A stretch of 38,769 bases of DNA from Desulfobacterales bacterium (GCA_011049715.1 DRHF01000337.1:1-38769), one strand, 5' to 3'. Shown: positions 24,863 to 33,226, counted from the stretch's first letter. Notes: generated from the sequence alone by a model not told the origin. Numbers and translations are program-made.

Positions 24863-26155
24863 TTAAAAAAAACCAAACGGTTCGGTAAATGTGAAGTTTG
24901 TTCCGACCAGGGGCACGCCGGTCATGGCGCAGGCCTCCAGTGTCAGGGACCGCAGATCTTCCCTCTCCATATTCGCCAGGGCGGTTTTGCCCGCAGCCTT
25001 CGCAAGGATAACGGCTTCATAGGTCATGCCCTGGATATAGTTGGCCACCCGCTTGGCAGCAGCATCGATATCCAACCGTTTCCGCCGCTCCGGATCCTGG
25101 GTCCCTATGCCGTACGCACAATTTCCCTCGTGACACCGGAGACAAACCACACACCCCATGGCAATCATAGCCCCTGTCCCGATGGCCACCGCATCCGCTC
25201 CCAGGGCCAGCGCCTTGGCAACGTCCGCACCATCCTTGATACCGCCCGAAACAATCAGGCTGACTTCGTCCTTTACCCCCATCTCTTCCAGGGCGCGAAC
25301 GCCTTGGACCAAACCCGGCAGAATCGGAATGCCCAGATGAGTTGAAGCGACCACCGGCGCAGCTCCAGTGCCTGCTTCAGCGCCATCGATAACGATCCCA
25401 TCCACACCGGTCTTCACGGCGATTTTGACATCCTCTCTGACACGGCCTGCAGCAATCTTTACAAAAATGGGGATTTCATAGTCGGTGACGTCTCTGAGTT
25501 CCTCGACCTTGAGCACCATATCGTCCGCGCCGAAGATGTCTCCATGCCGGGGGTGGCTGTGAAGATCGATACCTTCGGGCAGCTGTCTGAATTCCGCAAT
25601 TTCCTTTGTAATTTTGTTTCCCATCAGATGACCGGAAAGACCGGGTTTTGCACCGATGCCGATTACCAGTTCCAGGGCATCGGCGGCCTCAATGTTTCGA
25701 AAAGAAAACCCCATTCGGCTGGGCGTTATTTGAACGATCTGTTTATAAGAGTTCTCACTTTCCCCGGGCAATAAGCCACCCTCACCATTATTAATTGAGG
25801 TCCCGACAATCTGGGTCGACTTGGCCAGGGCGGTTTTGGCTTCTTTGCTCAAGGCGCCGTAGGACATGCCTGAAATCAGAATGGGTGTTTCAACAACCAG
25901 CGGTTTTTTTGCGTATCTTGCACCGAGAACCGTCTGGGTTTTACAATCCTCACGATAGGTATCGATGGACAGACGCGATAGCTGGGAGGGCAGGATTAAA
26001 AGATCGTCAAAGGTGGGATATTGTTTTGTAGACCCACAGCCACGGATACGATGCTTGCCCATCTCGGCTTTATATTTGACTTCGGCGATGGTCTCTGGAT
26101 TCCAGACACCTCTTTGGACATCCTTTGCCCTTGGTTTCTTTTCTTTTTCCGTCAT
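24863..26155 (-). CDS. mgsC: FMN-binding glutamate synthase domain protein (MgsC/GltB-central-like)
   Basis: A 430-residue FMN-binding barrel matching the central synthase domain of glutamate synthase. ISGMSYGALS and INNGEGGLLPGE mark the 2-oxoglutarate/FMN region, GTGAAPVVASTHLGIP the FMN phosphate region, and C335-x5-C341-x4-C346 the 3Fe-4S ligands. In N-methylglutamate synthase this subunit joins the amine carried by the gamma-glutamylamide to 2-oxoglutarate. ATG overlaps the stop of the upstream GXGXG gene (ATGA). No GltD-type small subunit is encoded in the window, so electrons must come from another partner. A true split glutamate synthase (archaeal style) is the alternative reading. 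Confidence 0.88.
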   Translation of the reverse strand: MTEKEKKPRAKDVQRGVWNPETIAEVKYKAEMGKHRIRGCGSTKQYPTFDDLLILPSQLSRLSIDTYREDCKTQTVLGARYAKKPLVVETPILISGMSYGALSKEAKTALAKSTQIVGTSINNGEGGLLPGESENSYKQIVQITPSRMGFSFRNIEAADALELVIGIGAKPGLSGHLMGNKITKEIAEFRQLPEGIDLHSHPRHGDIFGADDMVLKVEELRDVTDYEIPIFVKIAAGRVREDVKIAVKTGVDGIVIDGAEAGTGAAPVVASTHLGIPILPGLVQGVRALEEMGVKDEVSLIVSGGIKDGADVAKALALGADAVAIGTGAMIAMGCVVCLRCHEGNCAYGIGTQDPERRKRLDIDAAAKRVANYIQGMTYEAVILAKAAGKTALANMEREDLRSLTLEACAMTGVPLVGTNFTFTEPFGFF

Positions 26156-26856
26156 GATTGCGCTCCTGTCTGCCGATGGGTTGGTTTAAACAAAAAGTAC
26201 TCATGTCGCCCATAAACCTTCGGAACGATGCTTCTAAAACCATCTACCGCCTGTTCGATGCCGTATTTTTTGAAAAGAGTTTCTACTTCTCTCTTCTCCT
26301 TATCCTCGATCGGTACGACCCTGACATTGCCGCCGAGTTTATCTTCGACTTCCGGATCGAGGACATGGATAATTCCTCTGTACATCGATTCGCCGATCCC
26401 CCGGCCCACTGTGCCCAAAATGATGATGCGTCCCCCCAAGGTCATCTTACCGCTCCACAAACCAGCGTTGCCGCAGATGATCAGATTGCCGCCTTTCATT
26501 CCCCAACCGGCCCGGCTGCCGCTGTGCCCTCTAACCAAAATGGTGCCGCCAGCCATGGAGGGTCCACAATTGCTGCCGGTGTTCATCTCCACGATGAGCT
26601 CTCCGGCATCCATGTTATCCCCCGTATACCAGCCGGTATTCCCTTTGATGATAGCAGTGGGGCCCTGTAAAAATCCGCCGGTGTAAAAACCGGTGCTCCC
26701 CTCCACCGTGATCGTCCCTTTTCCTTTTAGGGCCGTGGCAAAGTTATGAACAGAATGGGGGTTTTCGACCACAATTTCATCATCTTGCAGGATCAGCTCC
26801 CTCAGCTTTTGGTTCACATCCCGCGTACTCATCCCTTTTATATCTAAATGGACCAT
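26152..26856 (-). CDS. mgsB: GXGXG-domain protein, glutamate synthase domain 3 (MgsB-like)
   Basis: A 234-residue right-handed beta-helix protein with repeated glycine-containing turns (VRGHSGSRAGWGMKGGNLII, GNAGLWSGKMTLGGRIIILG). It corresponds to the C-terminal structural domain of the glutamate synthase large subunit, split off as in archaeal enzymes and in MgsB. It is translationally coupled to its neighbours: it overlaps the amidotransferase gene by 13 bp and the FMN gene by 4 bp. A GGAGGA site lies upstream of ATG. Confidence 0.88.
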   Translation of the reverse strand: MVHLDIKGMSTRDVNQKLRELILQDDEIVVENPHSVHNFATALKGKGTITVEGSTGFYTGGFLQGPTAIIKGNTGWYTGDNMDAGELIVEMNTGSNCGPSMAGGTILVRGHSGSRAGWGMKGGNLIICGNAGLWSGKMTLGGRIIILGTVGRGIGESMYRGIIHVLDPEVEDKLGGNVRVVPIEDKEKREVETLFKKYGIEQAVDGFRSIVPKVYGRHEYFLFKPTHRQTGAQS

Positions 26857-27743
26857 ACCTTAACTCCTCCTGGCTCCATCTCCGTGGCATAAACGTCGGA
26901 AACAATAGGGGTCAAAGCAATCTGCTCCGACCCGAAAAGAACAGTGCCGTCCTCTTTTTCATAAACCACAACCGGCTTGAACGCCAAACGATCCCGAAAT
27001 GCCCCGATCTGGTCGGTCGTAGCCACCAGAATGGTAAAAATCCCATCAAAGGTATCCAGCGCCAGATGCATCGCCCCCTCCAGGTCATATCCGTTCTCCT
27101 TCATTTCGTATGCGATGAAGTGGGCGGCCACTTCCGTGTCATTGGCAGTTTTGAACCGGATGCCCTTGTTTTCAAGACGCCTTCTCATGTTGAAGTAATT
27201 GGTGAATTGACCATTGTGAACAAGCGAGAGCTCCGGATATAGATATGACACATACGGGTGGGAAAAATTGACGTTCTCTACGCTTTCCGTGGCCAGCCGT
27301 ACATGACCGATGCCATGGGTACACCTGCCGACCTGTATTTTGTGAGCCTTTTGAAGGTCCTCGGCTGATCCTTGATCCTTATATACTTTGAGCTGTTTGC
27401 CGATGGAATGGACACAAAGATCGGGATGGGAGTCGATGTCCCAATGCAGTTGACTGACCTTGTTCGAGTCCATGTCGAGGGACCCATCAAAAAAGGTATA
27501 AATCCCGACACCGGGATAGCTTCTTGAATGGGTGACCTTGGCATGGGTCTGGATGATGTCCAGGAGACTTTTTTCATGGGTCGCACTGGTCATCGAGGCC
27601 CTGAGCTGAATATCACTGCGCTTTTCATAAATCGCCACCCCGGTGGCATCTTTGCCCCGGTGGACCAGCTCCTTGAGCATATTGATCAGGTCGGTCCCAA
27701 GGCCTTCGTTGTTTCGAGTTATCAGCCCTGCTATTCCGCACAT
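26844..27743 (-). CDS. mgsA: Class II glutamine amidotransferase-domain protein (MgsA-like)
   Basis: A 299-residue Ntn-type amidotransferase. The start MCGIAGLITRN leaves Cys2 as the N-terminal nucleophile after removal of Met; HVRLATES and LVHNGQFTNY are the usual glutamine-site segments. In glutamate synthase it releases ammonia from glutamine; in N-methylglutamate synthase MgsA acts on gamma-glutamylmethylamide and releases the amine. Placement directly after the gamma-glutamylamide synthetase-like gene favours the amine role. GGAGAAAG lies upstream. Confidence 0.88.
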   Translation of the reverse strand: MCGIAGLITRNNEGLGTDLINMLKELVHRGKDATGVAIYEKRSDIQLRASMTSATHEKSLLDIIQTHAKVTHSRSYPGVGIYTFFDGSLDMDSNKVSQLHWDIDSHPDLCVHSIGKQLKVYKDQGSAEDLQKAHKIQVGRCTHGIGHVRLATESVENVNFSHPYVSYLYPELSLVHNGQFTNYFNMRRRLENKGIRFKTANDTEVAAHFIAYEMKENGYDLEGAMHLALDTFDGIFTILVATTDQIGAFRDRLAFKPVVVYEKEDGTVLFGSEQIALTPIVSDVYATEMEPGGVKVWSI

Positions 27744-27781
27744 GGTATCTTTCTCCAGCTTATTTGAAAGTTATTCGGAGG

Positions 27782-29119
27782 CTACAATTTGGCGGCATAT
27801 TCGTTAAATTCCCAGTCGGTAACATGTTTGCGAAACCGTGCCAACTCGTCCTCCTTAAGCGCGACAAATGCCCGGATCAATTCCGGCCCCAGCGCATCAC
27901 AGAGCACGGTATCTGCCTTCAATTCCGTTAAAGCATCACTCAGATAAAAAGGGATGTTTTCATAAGTGCCGGGTTCCACCCCGTAAATATCACCCACTGC
28001 GTGCTCTCCCGGGTCGATCTCTTTCTCGATGCCGTCCAGCCCGGCAGCAAAGGCAGCGGCAAAGACCAAATACGGATTGGCATCCGCACCAGGCGCCCGG
28101 TTTTCCACACGTGTGGCCGATCCCCTCTCTTCGGGCACACGACAATAGACCGTTCGATTATCCAGGCCCCATGCCAGGTAGTACGGCGCAAAGGAGTCAG
28201 GGACGTACCGTTTATAGGAATTAATGGTCGGCGCCAGTATGGCTGACATTCCCTTTGCATGTGCCATCTGTCCGCCGAGAAAGTGTCGCATCAAATCGGA
28301 CATCCCGAATTGACCGTCCGGTTGATCAAAGAGGTTCTTTCGGGTCTTTTGATCACTCAACGACAGATGGATATGGTAACCGCTGCCACCGCCGTCGGTT
28401 GTCGGGCGGCTCATAAAAGTCAAATGAAAATTGTTCTGGGCCACAAACTCCTTGCAGATATATTTGAAGGTGAAGGTTTGATCGGCTGTATTGAGCGCAT
28501 GGTCATGCATCCAGTTTATCTCCCACTGACTGGGGAAAAACTCGTGATTGAGGTAGAGAACGTCGATACCCACGTTGAGCAGATGATTCTGTAAGGTTTG
28601 CATCAACCCCATACGATCCAACGTCGGGTTTTGCTGATAAATGGAGGATGGGATGGGATTATACAACCCTCCAGGGCCGTTTTCACCGGGGTTAAAAATG
28701 AAAAATTCCAGCTCAGAAGCTGAAACCGGCCGAAGACCTTTGTCTTCGTACTTTTTTAAAATCCGTTGGAGAACATACCGCGGGTCGACCGGAAGCGGTT
28801 CCCCCCCCCTGAACGCATTGCCGATCAAACGGGCTGTCCCCTCAAGATGGGGTAAAACGACGTACGTGGAAAGGTCGGGAACGATGGTCATGTCTTTCCA
28901 CTCGATCTCATATCCGCATCCGGTATCCGGCGCCACGTCATTGGCCAGGTTGATGCCATAGACGGCCTGCGCAAATTTGAGCCCCTCTTCCGCTACTCTC
29001 TCGAGATGTTTGACCGGCACCATTTTGTTCCGGCATATCCCATAAAGATCCGGGTATTCAATCCGCAGGGTGTCAATATTTTCCGCCTTGATCCTTTCCT
29101 GAATTTCTTTAAGCTCCAT
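27782..29119 (-). CDS. gmaS: Glutamine synthetase-family gamma-glutamylamide synthetase (GmaS/PuuA-like)
   Basis: A 445-residue ligase of the glutamine synthetase fold. Metal and nucleotide motifs are present: SASELEFFIF, GGGSGYHIHLSL and NRTVYCRVPEERG followed by RVENRAPGADANPYL. Length (445) and the ATRVEN-type motif fit the GmaS/PuuA/GlnT group, which ligate amines to glutamate, rather than housekeeping GlnA, whose adenylylation tyrosine region is not evident. The gene heads the operon with the MgsABC set behind it, the arrangement of the N-methylglutamate pathway. GGAGG lies 6 bases before the ATG. Amine substrate specificity cannot be read from sequence. Confidence 0.85.
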   Translation of the reverse strand: MELKEIQERIKAENIDTLRIEYPDLYGICRNKMVPVKHLERVAEEGLKFAQAVYGINLANDVAPDTGCGYEIEWKDMTIVPDLSTYVVLPHLEGTARLIGNAFRGGEPLPVDPRYVLQRILKKYEDKGLRPVSASELEFFIFNPGENGPGGLYNPIPSSIYQQNPTLDRMGLMQTLQNHLLNVGIDVLYLNHEFFPSQWEINWMHDHALNTADQTFTFKYICKEFVAQNNFHLTFMSRPTTDGGGSGYHIHLSLSDQKTRKNLFDQPDGQFGMSDLMRHFLGGQMAHAKGMSAILAPTINSYKRYVPDSFAPYYLAWGLDNRTVYCRVPEERGSATRVENRAPGADANPYLVFAAAFAAGLDGIEKEIDPGEHAVGDIYGVEPGTYENIPFYLSDALTELKADTVLCDALGPELIRAFVALKEDELARFRKHVTDWEFNEYAAKL

Positions 29120-29185
29120 CTCGCCCTCCTAATCTTAATAATGGGAATAAAGTTGGAATTATTCTTACATTATTAATTAATTATT

Positions 29186-29214
29186 GTATTATTTCATTCA
29201 TAAACGGTTGTCAA
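29186..29214 (-). promoter_or_regulatory. Probable sigma70 promoter of the gmaS-shell operon
   Basis: On the minus strand a perfect TTGACA (29214-29209) is followed after 17 bases by TAATAC (29191-29186), a weak -10. Expected start is about 60 bases before the gmaS ATG. The region is very AT-rich. Inverted repeats lie just upstream of the -35 box, where an activator or looping repressor could bind. Confidence 0.45.
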
Positions 29215-29234
29215 GGGAAAACACAGATTTAAGA

Positions 29235-29318
29235 GAAAATGATTTTCGAACGGATGCAGTTGAATATATTATTAATATATTCAATCGGTTAATTGTTTAA
29301 GAAAATGATTATTTTCTT
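29235..29318. promoter_or_regulatory. Cluster of three perfect inverted repeats upstream of the gmaS-like gene
   Basis: Three dyads lie within 84 bp: GAAAAT-G-ATTTTC (29235-29247); a 25-bp palindrome with 12-base arms, TTGAATATATTA and its complement around one base (29260-29284); and AAGAAAAT-GATT-ATTTTCTT (29299-29318). The first and third share GAAAATGATT, 66 bp apart (29235 and 29301). They are the best candidate operators for the RpiR-type regulator. The remaining DNA of this 302-bp gap shows nothing else. Confidence 0.5.
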
Positions 29319-29412
29319 ACATCTATACCTAGAATAAGACTCGATTATATCAATAAATCAATATGAATTTGATAGAAGCATTTGAGATAATCAGCAAAAT
29401 GAAAACCTTTAA

Positions 29413-29428
29413 CGTCTTTTATTAGACG
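29413..29428 (-). terminator. Weak hairpin at the livF stop codon
   Basis: CGTCT and AGACG flank a 6-base loop that includes the livF stop; a T-containing stretch (GGTTTTCATTTT) follows on the coding strand. The 5-bp stem is short, so termination would be partial at best. Confidence 0.25.
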
Positions 29429-30126
29429 CCAAAATAGGTTTCTTTTATATATGTCTCCTTTTTTAATTCTTCGGGAACGCCTTTCATCTTCACTTTTCCG
29501 GTCTCCAAAAGATAGATCTCCTCTGAAAGTCTGAGGGCAAAATTCACATTCTGTTCGGCGATCAGGATGGCGATTCCGTTCCTGGCCCTGAGACCCATCA
29601 GGACTCTGGATATTTCTAAACATACCAGCGGTGCGAGGCCCAAGGTGGGTTCGTCGACCATCAACAGTTTGGGATTTGACATCACCGCCCTACCCAGGGA
29701 TAACATCTGTAATTCCCCACCGCTCATGGTCCTGGATTCTTGGTTCTGGCGTTTTTCAAGAATTGGAAACATTTCATATACCATTTTAAGATTGGTTTCC
29801 ATCTCTTTTCGGGCGCAATAGGCGCCGACCAGCAAATTCTCTTTAACGCCCATAAAGGGGAAAAGATTTCTTCGTTCCGGCGCGTAGCCAATGCCTAACC
29901 TGACAATCTTTGTGGAGGTCAACTCTCTTAGATCTATTCCATCAAAGATGATTTCACCTCGACAATCTGTTAGCCCAATAATCGAATCCAACAAGGTCGA
30001 TTTTCCGGCGCCATTGGGGCCGATAATTCCGACCACCGCCCCTTTTTCAACCCGAACTGAAACATGGTTTAACGAACAGGCCTTCCCATAGAAGACTTGG
30101 ATATCTCTAACTTCCAGAAAAGCCAT
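29422..30126 (-). CDS. livF: Branched-chain amino acid-type ABC transporter ATP-binding protein LivF
   Basis: A 234-residue ABC ATPase with Walker A GPNGAGKST, signature MSGGELQMLSLGRAV and Walker B LLMVDEPTLGL. The sequence order (short N-terminus, FYGKACSLNHVSV) is that of the LivF subfamily. With LivG it powers uptake through LivHM. The ATG at 30126 is preferred to GTG 30132 because AAGG is well placed. It is separated from livG by 340 bp holding a repeat, unusual for these normally adjacent genes. Confidence 0.93.
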   Translation of the reverse strand: MAFLEVRDIQVFYGKACSLNHVSVRVEKGAVVGIIGPNGAGKSTLLDSIIGLTDCRGEIIFDGIDLRELTSTKIVRLGIGYAPERRNLFPFMGVKENLLVGAYCARKEMETNLKMVYEMFPILEKRQNQESRTMSGGELQMLSLGRAVMSNPKLLMVDEPTLGLAPLVCLEISRVLMGLRARNGIAILIAEQNVNFALRLSEEIYLLETGKVKMKGVPEELKKETYIKETYFGV

Positions 30127-30214
30127 TATCACCTTCTCCTATCCCAATTGAATTGCGAATGAGTATATTATTATTTGGACATCCGTTTACATAAATAGCG
30201 GTTCATCTGCCAAG

Positions 30215-30415
30215 GCCGGGCAGGGTTTTTAATCGGTAGCCGGGTCACTGTTTGAAGGTCTTAGCGGGCGTTTAGCCGGAACCTTCCGAGACTTTGTTTT
30301 CAATCGTTTTAAGACGAATAACCCGAATATTATATTGACAGACCGGCCGAGTTCCGGCTTTACACCCGCTTTGACCTGAGTTTGAGCCGCCGGCCGATTC
30401 AATACCCTGCCCGGC
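30215..30415. repeat. Long imperfect inverted repeat between livG and livF (MITE-like)
   Basis: The 340-bp gap between livG and livF is a large palindromic structure. The inner arms 30256-30282 and 30351-30377 match at 22 of 27 positions (core AGCCGGAAC). The outer arms 30215-30236 and 30394-30415 match at 20 of 22 (core GCCGGGCAGGG). The arms between are more diverged. No reading frame is evident. It looks like a decayed miniature inverted-repeat element or a large hairpin inserted within the operon. Confidence 0.65.
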
Positions 30416-30466
30416 GTTCAGGTCTAAATGATTAGGGCCTCATTGGTATAACCGAATCTTGCCATT

Positions 30467-31225
30467 TTATTTATGCAATTCTAAAGGCGAATTTTCTTCC
30501 TTCCCCAAATAAGCTTCCTTAACCTTTTCATCGGCAATGACCTCCTCAAAAGACCCTTCGGCAATAACCTCACCAAAAGATACCACAATAACCCGATCGA
30601 CCAGAGGACCCAGGGATCTCAAATCATGACTGACAATGATGAAGGTCAGTCCCTCCTTCTTTTTCTCTTTTAAAAGCTCGGATAACTCGGCTATTTCACC
30701 GACCGTCAGACCGGCAAATACCTCATCGAGGAGAAGGAGTTTCGGATTGGTCGCCATGTTTCTTCCCAACTCGAGCCTTCGAAGACTCCCCATGGACAGC
30801 TCATTTGGGTACATCGAAAGCTCGTGTTGCTTAAAGCCTACACTTTTTCCGATTTCCCTTTCCAATCCATCCCGTGTATTCATTGTCATTACAGAAATTA
30901 TCTTATCCGGCATAATGCCGACCCGAATATTTTCCGCAACCGTCATCTCCGCGAACGGCCTCGGTATCTGATACGTACGGGCGATGCCCATCTTTACCCT
31001 TTCTTGGATCGGATATTTGGTAATTTCCTTTCCTTCAAAAAAGATCTCCCCTTCATCTTGCTTGAGTTCCCGCATAATTAAATTGAAGGTTGTTGTCTTC
31101 CCGGATCCATTCGGTCCGATCAATCCCAACGTCTCTCCTCTTTGAACCGTCAAGCTCAGATCAGAAAGAGCAACAAGGCGACCGAAAGTCTTCGTAAGAT
31201 TCCGCAGTTCCAGTAAGCTACCCAT
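30467..31225 (-). CDS. livG: Branched-chain amino acid-type ABC transporter ATP-binding protein LivG
   Basis: About 252 residues: Walker A GPNGSGKTT, the LivG-type insertion with GIARTYQIPRPFAEMTVAEN, signature LSMGSLRRLELGRN and Walker B LLLLDEVFAGL. The signature is slightly unusual (MGS in place of the common YGQ or SGG). It overlaps the livM stop by 8 bp. ATG 31225 follows GGGGTG; GTG 31234 is an alternative start. Confidence 0.93.
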   Translation of the reverse strand: MGSLLELRNLTKTFGRLVALSDLSLTVQRGETLGLIGPNGSGKTTTFNLIMRELKQDEGEIFFEGKEITKYPIQERVKMGIARTYQIPRPFAEMTVAENIRVGIMPDKIISVMTMNTRDGLEREIGKSVGFKQHELSMYPNELSMGSLRRLELGRNMATNPKLLLLDEVFAGLTVGEIAELSELLKEKKKEGLTFIIVSHDLRSLGPLVDRVIVVSFGEVIAEGSFEEVIADEKVKEAYLGKEENSPLELHK

Positions 31226-32171
31226 ATTGCTCACCCCGTCTCATTCTCCTCCCGATCCAATCGAACAGACCTTGGAAAATGCTGTAAATCCCTTTTGGAG
31301 CAAAATTGTAGACCACCAGAGCAATCACCGAATAAAGGAGAAACCGCCAGGCGCCGGGGATGTATGGGCGTAAATATTCCAAAAGAAAGGTCAGGAAATA
31401 GGCCCCTAGTATTGGTCCCACAATGGTGTGCTCACCGCCGACCAGCGCTGCCACCAATATGGTAAAAAGAAAAGTGATGTCAAACATCGCCCTCGGTGAG
31501 ATCGATCCGAGATAATGCGTGTAAAAAGACCCGCCGATGCCTGCCACCATTGCACTTACGGTAAAAGCGAACAATTTAAACTTCGTAGGGTTCAAACCCG
31601 CGCTCCTCACGGCGCCCTCATCCATACGTACCGCGCTCAATACCGTCCCAATACTCGACTTTACCAATACCCACAATCCAATTCCAACCGCAAGCATGAC
31701 AAAAAGAGACAAATAATAATTGGGAACCGCCCCGGTCACCACGAACGGTAAACCGGTAAGTCCTCTGGTTCCGCCGGTCACTGCCGGCTTCACAATCTTG
31801 AGCAAATGATAGGTCACTTCCATAAATGCCAACGTGACAAGGGCAAAGTACGTTCCTCTTATTCTTAGGGCAGGAAAGAAAAAAAGTGTTCCTGCAACCA
31901 TTGTCAGCAATATGGAAAAGGGCATGCTGATGTAAAGGGGCGTTCCCAAATGCCGGGTCAGTATGGCTGTTGTATAACCCGCGATGCCGATTAAAAAGGG
32001 ATGGCCGAAACTAATATATCCGGTATATCCGGAGAGAATGTCCCAGCTCATGGCAAAAATCGCTAAAAAGTTAGCAAATATAAAAATCCTAAGGGTCCCG
32101 GTCGAAGTGAAGATCGGGAGTGAGGCCAACACCGCACCACAGATTACCCACCAAATCAGTGATCTTTTCAA
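31218..32171 (-). CDS. livM: Branched-chain amino acid-type ABC transporter permease LivM
   Basis: A 317-residue membrane protein with about nine hydrophobic segments and the LivM marks SGYTGYISFGHPFLIGIAGY and GIGGSFYTHYLGSISP. TTG at 32171 is the likely start: the reading TTG-AAA-AGA gives MKRSLIWW and GGGGGG lies 6 bases upstream. It forms the channel with LivH. Confidence 0.92.
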   Translation of the reverse strand: MKRSLIWWVICGAVLASLPIFTSTGTLRIFIFANFLAIFAMSWDILSGYTGYISFGHPFLIGIAGYTTAILTRHLGTPLYISMPFSILLTMVAGTLFFFPALRIRGTYFALVTLAFMEVTYHLLKIVKPAVTGGTRGLTGLPFVVTGAVPNYYLSLFVMLAVGIGLWVLVKSSIGTVLSAVRMDEGAVRSAGLNPTKFKLFAFTVSAMVAGIGGSFYTHYLGSISPRAMFDITFLFTILVAALVGGEHTIVGPILGAYFLTFLLEYLRPYIPGAWRFLLYSVIALVVYNFAPKGIYSIFQGLFDWIGRRMRRGEQYG

Positions 32172-32196
32172 TTGACCCCCCTTTATCGGGTTGGGG

Positions 32197-33048
32197 TTAA
32201 ATCTCCTCTCTCCCGAAAAGACCTTTTGGAAGAATGACGAGAATTATAATTATAAGTAAAAGCGTGAATACGCCCCGCAATTGCGGGGTTATTAAAGTGG
32301 TCGTAATCGTTTCCAAGAAACCGATGATATGGGCGGCCACGAGACTCCCCGTGATACTTCCAATTCCGCCCACGATTACGACCGCAATGGCTGTTATAAG
32401 CGGACCCACCCACATGGCCGGATCAAGTTGCGTATAGGTGGCAAAAAAAACACCGGCAATGGCGCCCAATGCGCCGGATAACCCCCAGGTCACCAAATTA
32501 ATCCGATTGGGATCTATCCCCGACACCAGAGCCCCTTTTCTGTCCATGGAGACCGCCCGAATCGCCCGGCCCACTTGGGTCTTTCGCACGAAAATCAGTA
32601 AGGAGACCAGGACCACCCAGCTGATGATCATCGCAGCCAACAGGTTCTTTAAAACACTGACACCGAACAGATGGGCTACGCCGGGAATCAGGGGCCAAAT
32701 GGATCTGGGAGCGGGTGTGAAAATCAGAATCATGACCGCTTGCATGGCAACAGCCAAAATAAGTGTCGAAATTTCGACCGCAATCGGATTGTTCTGGAGA
32801 CGCTTCACCAAACCGACATAGGTGATAACAGCGAAAATTACCCCGGATAAGATCGCACACAGGAAACCCACGGTTTTAGGAAGATGCGCCAATTGGACCA
32901 CCGTGTAGTAGACATAACCACCGAGCATAATGTATACGCCGTAAGCCAGGTTAAGTACCCGACCTACGCTAAAGATCATTGTAAATCCGATGGCAATTAA
33001 AGCATAAAAACCGCTGATAACAATACTCTGAATGATTATCCCGCTCAT
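32197..33048 (-). CDS. livH: Branched-chain amino acid-type ABC transporter permease LivH
   Basis: A 283-residue integral membrane protein with the LivH pattern (SGFYALIAIGFTMIFSVGRVLNLAYG near the N-terminus, then VVIVGGIGSITGSLVAA). It is the second permease of the transporter. GAGGG lies upstream of ATG 33048. It is 25 bp before livM. Confidence 0.93.
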   Translation of the reverse strand: MSGIIIQSIVISGFYALIAIGFTMIFSVGRVLNLAYGVYIMLGGYVYYTVVQLAHLPKTVGFLCAILSGVIFAVITYVGLVKRLQNNPIAVEISTLILAVAMQAVMILIFTPAPRSIWPLIPGVAHLFGVSVLKNLLAAMIISWVVLVSLLIFVRKTQVGRAIRAVSMDRKGALVSGIDPNRINLVTWGLSGALGAIAGVFFATYTQLDPAMWVGPLITAIAVVIVGGIGSITGSLVAAHIIGFLETITTTLITPQLRGVFTLLLIIIILVILPKGLFGREEI

Positions 33049-33181
33049 GGTATGGTGCCCTCGTGGATCTTTGGGGTCAATCCTGGATAAATAGCTTGAA
33101 CCAACTTCTTAACCGACAATGGAATCGTGTGAAGCACCGGACAGGCGGCCCGGGGCCTGGAAAATACGCGCATACAGTATA

Positions 33182-33226
33182 GAATGCAGGAGAAGGGGTT
33201 TTTGTTTCCTCTTTTCTCCTGCATTC
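33182..33226 (-). other. Strong stem-loop between livK and livH
   Basis: GAATGCAGGAGAA (33182-33194) is perfectly complementary to TTCTCCTGCATTC (33214-33226), a 13-bp stem with a 19-base loop. No T-run follows. Placed just downstream of the binding-protein gene, it fits an mRNA-stabilising or processing hairpin giving excess LivK. The rest of the 220-bp gap shows nothing else. Confidence 0.6.

Noticed and set aside
24863-29119. Plain ammonia-assimilating glutamine synthetase plus archaeal-type glutamate synthase
   Set aside because: Possible, but the GmaS/PuuA-type ligase, the absence of GltD and the placement in a shell operon make the amine pathway the better reading; kept as the main alternative.
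10663-29119. Methylamine as the compartment substrate
   Set aside because: The product would be formaldehyde, normally captured on folate, and the aldehyde dehydrogenases are of the PduP/EutE type for longer aldehydes; not excluded.
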